NCBI RefSeq assembly: GCF_030848805.1
Contig: NW_027270352.1
Coordinates: forward strand, 61,576-125,575
Length of the DNA stretch: 64,000 nucleotides
Source: Temnothorax longispinosus
Taxonomy: Eukaryota > Arthropoda > Insecta > Hymenoptera > Formicidae
Reading direction: 5' to 3'
In this document: one piece after another, positions 56,610 to 64,000 of the stretch
Layout of the letters: each line of letters opens with the position of its first letter
How positions within the stretch are numbered: position 1 is the first letter of the stretch
Translations under genes and position numbers: made by a program
Notes under the pieces: generated by a model
What the model was told of the DNA's origin: nothing
Seen by the model: the letters and a program-made list of their open reading frames with translations, nothing else
The model's database searches: none

Positions 56610-59600
56610 CTAATTTAAGTGAGATGTTAGTTCATTTGTTTTATTCACAGCAGCCTCGACAGCATTCATTATAGATCCCCTGTAATTATCAAGATAAAAA
56701 TCAAGATTATTTAACAATTAAATCATTAAATGTACGTATAGGTATAGATCTGGTAATAACCATACTACCTCTCATGGACGTGGATTAAACTAAATAAAAA
56801 GTTCTCCCGTTTTGCAGTTTTTTCAATTAATGAGTAAAAACAGTAGTCTTAAAACACAGTATTCAGTTTGACTCGCTCTATCCGCTCACGAAAAGTGATA
56901 CGATTATTACCAGATACCCTGCATATGCATGTAATGCAATAACTAAATAAATAAAATATATATATATTACGGGCGAAGTCCGCATAGTGTGCAGTGTCGG
57001 CATTGCCTGGGCAATGTCAGCACAACGCGACTGGGTAAAGTAATTTATTAGCGAACATTGCCCGGTTTATGTAGTCGCGTGGAAAGTGTATGCATGAAGG
57101 CAGTAGGTTTCGCCCCCCTGCGGGGCTCCACTACCATTAAACTAGACATAGTGTGCCTTGCAAAGTACATGCGTGAACTTTTCATACGTGGAAAGTTATA
57201 AACCCATGTGGCAATTCGTCTCGCGTGGAAACGAAGCCCTTCTCCTGCCTACATAAGGCTAACTGTTAATTTTCGACATTGCCCACTTGGACCCGAGCAA
57301 AATCCGCAATGTGATAATAGCCGTTGACATTGCCATCGCTGGATGGGCAGTGTTAACTTTGCCCACATCAAACCGGGCAATGTCCGCTAATAAACTACTT
57401 TGCCCAGTCGCGTTGTGCAATCCTGACATTGCCCGGGCAGTGCCGACACTGCACACCATGCGGACTTTGCCCGTAACATATATATTGTATATACATTGTA
57501 CACAGGATGTATAAAAAGGTAAAATCAATCAACTAGCAGGTGAAAGAGAAGCTTGAGTAGAGTATGTAATGTGTATAAACTTTTCTTGTATTTGCCATGG
57601 TTTAGTAAATACAACGCTTCATACGGTATGGTAGGTTTTACAGCTGCAAAATAAGCACATAAAACATTTATTATCTACATTCATTGCCATCAATCTTCTT
57701 CTAAACACTATTTTTTGAACACCCATTTAGACTGTTTACACTGATTGTAAGTGTATAATGTTGTGATCTAATTGTATTTGCCGCATCCGTACTCTGTCCA
57801 TACCTGCTGTCGTCATGCCTCCAGGTCTCATTTAAAAGACGATAGTGTTCGCTACAAAAAGTAAAGAGTGGAGGAGTGAACAATCAAGTGCTCGTACACA
57901 GATAATTACATCGTGATCACAGAAAGAAAACAATGAGGAATATCGCGATAAGCATTATCTTTAAGGACTTTGTGATGGCAATGCTGCTACAGCTGAAAGG
58001 AAACACCAGATGCGATATAGACAGAGTATGGACATAGTAAACACAATTAGATCACAACATTATACACTAAATGTAAACAGTTTAATGAGTGTGTAGAAGA
58101 TAGTGTTCAGAAGATTGATTATTGTAAAACTTGACAACAACAATGACAGTAACAAATGTATGCAGATAAATGTATTGTATGCTTATTTTGCAGCTGTAAA
58201 ATCTACTGTGCATATAAAATGCTGTATTTACACTATCACAATCAATTAATCTTTATTAACTTCAGCTAAGAAATAGTAATGCTGTATTTAACCATAGCGA
58301 GTACAAGAAAAGTTTATGTACATTACGTATTCTACTCAAGCTCTTCTTTCACCTCCTAGTTGGTTTACTTTACCTTTTTTTATACGCTCTGTATAAAATA
58401 AAGAAATGAATAAAATAAGTTAAGTACCTAACTCCTCCCACTTCCATAGCATGAATGCCGGTAATAGTAGTACCTCCAGGTGAACAGACTTCGTCCTTCA
58501 ACTGGCCAGGATGTCGCCCAGTTTCGAGTACCATTTTTCCAGCTCCTACCAGCACCTGTGCTGCAAATTTAGTCGCCATTGGTCTTGGCACACCCATTCT
58601 CACAGCTCCGTCCGCTAATGCCTCTATGACGAGATATGCCTGAGTAAAAATAAATTGAAATAATATGCAACTATTTTCATTTCTCCAATCGTGACGATTA
58701 TTACAACTTACAAATGCTGGGCCGCTACCTGATACGCCACCAATGCCATTCATAAGACTTTCCGGAACATTTTGACTCATGCCAATGTAAGAGAATAACA
58801 TATCTATCAATTCTAGATCTTTCGACTCAGCGTTGTTACTGCAATAAACTAAAAATTACACTTATGTTAATGCACAAGTTAATCTACACTACATCGCAGC
58901 TTTCTAACATACCTGTAATTCCTTCCCCAACCATCATGGGTGTATTTGGCATGGATCTAATTATCCTTGGTGAAGTCACAATTGTTGAAAGTTTCTAAAA
59001 ACATTTCATATAAGTTGTCATGAAAATGGAAATGTTATACAAAATTTAGGTAATTATGAAGGAGAGGGGCTATCTTACCAATTTGGCTGTAACTTCACAA
59101 TTTTGTGTATTTTGGTGCATAAAACATGAATCTGTAAGTTAAAACTGTCGCTCTCAATTTTAGGAAAAACGTTATTAAGTACCCCAGCAAACACAGTAAT
59201 CACCGAGTGCGCAATTTGCTATCAAATTGTGCACTCGATGATTACTGTGTTTGCTGGGTACTAAAATTGACAGTTGCGTGGTTAGGATGTCTGTTTTACC
59301 GACATAATGTAGAATGTAGACGCACATGATCATACGTAGTGACGTAAAAGTGCATGGAATTACAGTAATAGTGCAGTATAACAGCAACCTCTCATAATAG
59401 TCTGGCGCCTTACTTTAATTGTGTGCTATTATTTGACTTTGTATTTATATAGACTTTGCAATATACCAATTATTTTCTGCTTTAAAAAAAGCATAAACTC
59501 TATTTCTATTACATAGTTAAAACTATATACTATATACTAAAACTATATACTACCATATAGTTAAAAAAGATAATAGAAATAGAGTTTACGCTTTTTTTAA

Positions 59601-62323
59601 AGCAGAAAATATTTGGTATATTAAAAAGTCTATATAAATACAAAGTATAATAAATACAAACTCAAATAATAGCACATAATTAAAGTAAGATGCTAGACTA
59701 TTATAGGATAGGTTGTCGTTATACTGTATTATTACTGTAATTTCATGCACTTTTACGTCTCTACGCATGATCATGTGCGTCTAGATCATGTCAGTATGAC
59801 AAACATTCTAACCACGTATGTACGCAACTATCAATTTTAGTACTTTTCCTAAGTGAGAGCGACAATTTTAACTTATAGATTCATTACAACTAAACTTAAT
59901 GAGCTTATCAAATCATGGCACACCAATGGTATCGTCGATGACCGTACTTATAAATTCCTTAACTGCACAAATGGTAATCTTCCGAGATGTTTTCCCTTGC
60001 GAATCATTGTTTCCGCTGTGGGTAGTCCACTTTATAATGTAGCGCGTTTCATCCATAACATATTACATAAATCCATACCGAAACCTAAGTCATATATTAA
60101 AGACAGTTGGACCTTTGTGTCTGAGATCAACAATTTTAAAATTAATCCGGACGAATTGATGGTCTCTCTCGACGTCACTGCATTATTCACTAATATACCT
60201 AAAGATTTAGTTATGGATGGTATAAAGAACAGATGGAAATATATTTCCCGTAATACTGATTTCAATTTAGAACAATTTTTATACGCGATTGACCTCATCC
60301 TATCTTCAACAAGTTTTCAGTTTGACGAGCAATTTTATGAACAGGTTTTCGGTAGCCCCATGGGTTCCCCTCTATCTCCTATCCTTGCGGACATTGTTAT
60401 GGATGATCTTGAGACTTTCTGCTTGAAACAATTAAGTTTTGCGATCCGGTTTTTTTGTCGTTATGTTGACGATGTCTTTGCGATTGTTCCGAAGTCTAAT
60501 ATTGATGAAATTTTAACGGTTTTCAATAATTATCATCTTCGATTGAAATTTACCTACGAAACTGAAGAAAATAATTCAATCAATTTCTTGAATACGACTG
60601 TCATCAGGGATTATGACACCTTAATTACTAACTGGTATACTAAACCTACCTTCTCTGGACGATACGTTAATTATTTTTCGAGTTACCCGAAAAAATACAA
60701 GCTAAACACGATAACAAGCTTGGTTGACCACGCGATCTTATTATCCGACAAACGGTTCCACGAGAACAATATTGCTAAAATCAAAGAAATACTTCTGAAC
60801 AACTGCTATCCTCCACATTTGATTGACAAGTTTATTAGAGTGAGATTGAAACTTCTCAGTCACCAAATTAACACATCTAACACAAGCGACATTATACGGC
60901 GAATACCGGAAAATTGTATAAAGGTTCCCTACATTAAGGGTCTCAGCGAGAGACTTTTGCGTATCTTTAATGATTGCGGTCTTCATGTCCTTTATACAGT
61001 TCCTAAGTCCCTCGATTGCGTCATAAGGAGAGGGAAAGATAGACTCGATTGTTTCAAGCAGGCTAACTTAATTTATAAAATTGACTGCGGAAACTGCGAT
61101 GCCACGTATATTGGCCAAACCAAAAGACATATCGAAACACGCATTAAAGAGTACTTCCTTTGATCACGAATTCGAATGGCATAAAACAGAGATATTACAT
61201 AGCGAAAAACAAATTAGAAAACGCGAGATCGCTGAAATGTTTTTCATAAAACAAAATAACAACACAATCAACCTACAGAAAGACACGAATAATTTGACCG
61301 GGGCATATGATATAATAATAAAGAATATTTAACGTCGATCGTGATCAGTGTGCCTTTGTCACCCGTGGACTGCTGACATGCTTTTCCCACATTTACCATC
61401 ATTTTTACATATGACGCGCAAACTTGTAAGTTTATATTTTATACTTTTTTTTCTATATTATTTTTATCATTTAGTAAGTTTATCATTTTGTAATTTTCAT
61501 CACCTTTTAAACTTGTCAATTTATATTTTATATTTTTCTTTTTATATTTTCTCATCTTTTTAGTTCTGGACCTTTTATATTATATATATATATTTTTTTT
61601 CCTTTTATTTTTTCATTTAGTTCTTGACTTTTGGATTGTTGGCACAATGCCAGGACTGAATTGTTTGCAAGTAATATAATTTGAACACTTGATAAGAACC
61701 GAAAGTGACGGTCAAAACGTCGTGAGATAATTAAAGAATTTTATATAGCCAGTCAGCGTCGATTATTACCACTCCTTCTTATAGATTCATGTTTTACGCA
61801 CCAAAATACACAAAATTGTGAAGTTTCAGCCAAATCGGTGAGGAAGCCCTCTTCTTTATAATTATCAAAATTTGTTTTACTCACAGTATACAAGATATTG
61901 AGAGATACTCCAGCAAGCACCGAAACAAAGAGCTTGCTCTCGAATTTTTCACCAGCTTTTCTCCCAACAACAGTTTCAAGTACGTCGTCCAGCATATGCG
62001 GTTTCACTGTCAGAAATATGATGTCACAGTTGCACATGACTTCATTGTTTTTCAATGTTGGATGAGCACCTAGATCCCTCCAAAATCCATGTGTTCTGTC
62101 TGTACGACCAGAAACCCAGACATTATCTGCTTTTAATATACCTTTTGCGAGAGAAAGAAAAAAATGTATCATTCAGGATTTCTGTCTTGCTTTAGTCTGA
62201 CTTATCAGTGAGTGATGAGCAAGTGTGTTTACCTTTGTGAATTAAACCAGCGCCTATGGCACTAGCCATATTTCCGCCACCGATAAAACCGACTTTAATG
62301 GATTTTAAATACTGTTCCGCCAT
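56610..62323 (-). CDS. Pyrroline-5-carboxylate reductase, complete six-exon gene
   Basis: Last step of proline synthesis: reduces 1-pyrroline-5-carboxylate to proline with NAD(P)H. Minus-strand exons 62323-62233, 62141-61885, 58994-58913, 58848-58712, 58639-58428 and 56679-56610 total 849 bp, 282 aa, all phases matching. The N-terminus VGFIGGGNMASAI is the Rossmann nucleotide-binding loop; DIIFLTVKPHMLDDVL and SVLAGVS follow, then RSMPNTPMM. The C-terminal helical dimer domain holds GVSGSGPAF, the ADGAVRMGVPR stretch and the signature LKDEVCSPGGTTITGIHAME, ending NAVEAAVNKTNEL. No transit peptide is evident, suggesting the cytosolic type. Intron 2 (2.9 kb) holds a foldback and a Penelope-like element; intron 5 (1.7 kb) holds two foldbacks. 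All splice sites remain GT..AG. Confidence 0.93.
56967..57476. mobile_element. 510-bp foldback in reductase intron 5
   Basis: Ends TTACGGGCGAAGTCCGCAT / inverse. The motif GGGCAATGTC and its inverse recur through the arms, with a central spacer near 57110-57250. Confidence 0.7.
57511..58383. mobile_element. 0.87-kb foldback in reductase intron 5
   Basis: Ends AAAAAGGTAAAATCAATCAA and a diverged inverse; arms are visible through TTTTGCAGCTGTAAAA and GATCACAACATTATACACT. It ends about 45 bp before the donor of exon 5. Arms are more diverged than in the other large foldbacks. Confidence 0.6.
59180..59260. repeat. 81-bp palindrome
   Basis: CCCAGCAAACACAGTAATCA and its inverse, inserted in the left arm of the foldback; the right arm shows the empty site near 59840. 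Confidence 0.75.
59885..61332 (+). pseudogene. Penelope-like reverse transcriptase with GIY-YIG endonuclease
   Basis: Open frame to 61163, then a frameshift; the tail HEFEWHKTEILHSE...NNLTGAYDIIIKNI continues in another frame to 61332. Reverse transcriptase motifs: PLRIIVSAVGSPLYNVA, ELMVSLDVTALFTNIP, FGSPMGSPLSPILADIV and the active site RYVDDVFAI. The C-terminal GIY-YIG nuclease shows LIYKIDCGNCDATYIGQT. The PKIHK-type segment expected before PLRIIVS is missing (CTNGNLPRC joins FPLR directly), consistent with a small deletion. Truncation, deletion and frameshift make it inactive. Confidence 0.88.
59885..61778 (+). mobile_element. Penelope-like retroelement, 5'-truncated
   Basis: Flanked by a 12-bp direct repeat TTATAGATTCAT (59873-59884 and 61779-61790). 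The element begins inside the reverse transcriptase and ends about 110 bp past a degenerate hammerhead-like tract (TGATAAGAACCG...CGGTCAAAACGTC, 61690-61725). It lies antisense to the reductase gene within intron 2. Confidence 0.85.
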
Positions 62324-62500
62324 AGCTGGTCACTTCTTTCTTTCTTTCTTCTTCTATTAAATTGGCGCCTGCCGCTTTTCAGCGGACAATTTTGGCCAGA
62401 TTTGTCACTGTTTGTTAAACAAAGTTTGAATCACTGTTAGCGTAGCGAAGTCTAAATGGAAATTACTGAAAATCTGAGTGGAATCAATGCAGACAGTAAA

Positions 62501-62622
62501 GCCTGGTCTACAATGGATGTATACAATCACAGTCTTGCGGTCGAAGAATAATGAACTGTGATTGGCCAATTCTTACGACTTACGACTTAATACCACTTAA
62601 TACATCCATTGTAGACCAGGCA
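62501..62622. mobile_element. Foldback upstream of the reductase gene
   Basis: Ends GCCTGGTCTACAATGGATGT / inverse with TAA-type flanks, about 180 bp upstream of the start codon, so possibly in the promoter. Family of 19345 and 19617. Confidence 0.65.
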
Positions 62623-62835
62623 TAACAGTCGCAATACTTCAACTCACGAACCCATAGCTGGTCACGCGAGCAATGTATTTTAAAGGCCATCGCACACAAA
62701 ATGCATAGCTTAGTATGCCCGTTCTAGAGTGATCTGAGGATTCCTACTTCTCTGGTCGTATACACAGGTCTGGCAACTCCAGTGGTGGGGGGTGACTCAC
62801 TTTGAAGCTAGTCGGGCTACTAGAGACCCTATAAA

Positions 62836-62992
62836 GGGTGCGTTTTGATATTCACTGTAAGTACTGACGATATGACGTCATTGAGTAGAACTGCAGGAGC
62901 GTTTCTATATTGCTGCTGTTACTTTCAGGCTGGAATAACGGAACGACGACCACAGTACTGCCAGTACTGCCAGTGAATGTCGAAACGCACCC
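62836..62992. mobile_element. Foldback (GGGTGCGTTTTGATATTCAC family)
   Basis: Inverted ends GGGTGCGTTTTGATATTCAC / CGAAACGCACCC. No gene is seen between 62640 and 63190. Confidence 0.65.
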
Positions 62993-63192
62993 GTATAAGA
63001 AAGAAATATAACCTATCTTAACCTACCTTAGACACGACGTGACACGACGATAGGAGCACCTATTCTAAATATATAAAAAAGAATCTTGTACTTAAACAAT
63101 AATGTTGCAAAAGTCATGTCTATAAAATAAATAACAGTTTTCAGATTTATAAAAATATCGAAATTATTTATTATTATATTAATTATATTAAT

Positions 63193-63399
63193 TTAGTAGT
63201 AGTAGTAGTAATCTTTTAGGGCTTTTTCCGCATCTTCGTAATTAACAATTACTGTATATTTCTTGTTGTTGCCTTCCAGGTCCACAAGGACCAAACCTAT
63301 GTGAACCTGGCACCCGACTTCCGAAAAATTAATTTTTTTACAGAAAACGTTAGCATTTTGTTTGTAGTTGTTTGTAGTAACAAAAATTTCGTTTGTAGT
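63193..63399 (-). CDS. Unidentified small open frame
   Basis: 69 codons open on the minus strand, with KKYTVIVNYEDAEKALKDYYYYY at the end and CKKINFSEVGCQVHIGLVLV in the middle. The composition is protein-like, but there is no start codon in frame and I recognise no family. It may be a terminal exon of a gene running in from beyond the window, or chance. Confidence 0.25.
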   Translation of the reverse strand, partial: TTNEIFVTTNNYKQNANVFCKKINFSEVGCQVHIGLVLVDLEGNNKKYTVIVNYEDAEKALKDYYYYY

Positions 63400-63423
63400 T
63401 TAATACATTAAAAATGATAAAAA

Positions 63424-63999
63424 TTAAAAAAATTACTCGCACTCCACTTATTTGAGATATCTCAAATCCGTTTGCGCCATCTTCTTCAGAATCATTTGTA
63501 GTGCTTTTCTTTTTGTTTATAGTTGCACCATTCAAAAGTTATTATATATTTGCAATAAACAAAAAGAGTAACTTTACCAATTTTGGAGATATCTCAAATC
63601 CGCTTGCGCCATCTTCTTCAGAATCATTTGTAATTGTTTGTAGTGCTTTCTTTTTTTTGTTTGTATTTGCACCGTTCTATATATATCTAGTTATGATATT
63701 TTTGCAATATACCAGAAGTGTAACTTTGCCAATTTTGGAAATATTTTAAAACTAATTGCGCGACTCGATGTAGAATTGTTTGTAGTTGTTTGTAATAGTT
63801 TTCGTTCCGTTTCGTTTAAAATATCTCCAAAATTGTCTCTCAAAATTATCTCTTTTTGTTTATTGCAAAAATATAATAACTTTTGAACAGTGCAACTACA
63901 AACGAAAAGAAAAGCACTACAAACAACTACAAACAATTTTGAAAAAAATGGCTCAAGCGGATTTGAGTTATCTCAAAGTGGGGTGCGAGTAATTTTTTA
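63424..63999. repeat. Foldback with internal tandem copies at the window edge
   Basis: AAAAATTACTCGCACTCCAC with GATATCTCAAATCCG at the left recurs inverted at 63945-63999. A block with GCGCCATCTTCTTCAGAATC is repeated in tandem at 63475 and 63608. No coding function is seen. Confidence 0.65.
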
Positions 64000-64000
64000 A

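Larger units (their letters stand above)
59037..61874. mobile_element. Foldback in reductase intron 2, interrupted twice
   Basis: The outer arms AAATTTAGGTAATTATGAAG (plus) and AAATTTTGATAATTATAAAG (minus) start 4-5 bases from the exon 2 donor side. The main palindrome has its centre near 59540. Without its insertions (59180-59260 and 59885-61778) it is about 850 bp. Confidence 0.65.

Noticed and set aside
59085..59136. Extra reductase exon, also seen inverted at 61784-61835
   Set aside because: Exons 2 and 3 join directly in phase to give the expected protein. The segment is part of the foldback arms and would break the reading frame.

Overview
This is eukaryotic nuclear DNA from an insect, most likely a hymenopteran and quite possibly an ant. 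The evidence is AT-rich intergenic DNA, short introns with GT..AG ends, four intron-containing animal genes, and insect-type mobile elements (Copia, I-like non-LTR, Penelope-like, P/THAP9-like). Dozens of small foldback elements carry CCAAT/ATTGG-rich arms. The species cannot be fixed from sequence alone. No bacterial operons, CRISPR arrays or rRNA genes are present.

Host genes. (1) 399-649 (+): the last exon of an effector caspase (p10 region). (2) 11540-14005 (-): a complete eight-exon ARL13B-like small GTPase gene, 359 aa when spliced. (3) 54879-56176 (+): a complete four-exon pre-mRNA-splicing factor 18 gene, 335 aa. (4) 56610-62323 (-): a complete six-exon pyrroline-5-carboxylate reductase gene, 282 aa, convergent with (3). 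I rebuilt the last three by matching donors, acceptors and codon phase; each sums to a whole number of codons with one terminal stop.

Everything else is mobile DNA, deeply nested. Region by region: 0.2-2.8 kb has six copies of one palindromic repeat plus a 336-bp inverted-repeat element. 4.2-7.3 kb is a TTAA-flanked element with three foldbacks inside; a 519-bp deletion derivative lies at 10.6-11.1 kb. 7.4-8.5 kb is tandem repeats and 8.5-8.7 kb a TC microsatellite. 14.1-15.8 kb is a run of small foldback elements, three of them abutting and sharing TAA target sites. 16.4-18.8 kb is a dead P-element-like transposase gene split by a foldback with tRNA-like arms. About 20.1-35.5 kb is one degenerate I-like non-LTR retrotransposon cut by a 3.7-kb foldback, a 252-bp TTA-flanked element and an apparently intact Copia element with identical LTRs. 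37.1-40.3 kb is a second P/THAP9-like gene. 40.8-47.1 kb is a 6.2-kb palindrome. 47.4-49.0, 49.1-51.5 and 52.0-53.4 kb are three more large foldbacks. 59.0-61.9 kb, inside intron 2 of the reductase gene, is a foldback that received a Penelope-like element.

I did not find a convincing new multi-gene system. What stands out is the number and size of perfect or near-perfect palindromes, the layered insertion history that can be read from target-site duplications, and hammerhead-ribozyme-like cores associated with several large foldbacks. Arm limits of large inverted repeats were judged by eye and may be off by tens of bases.
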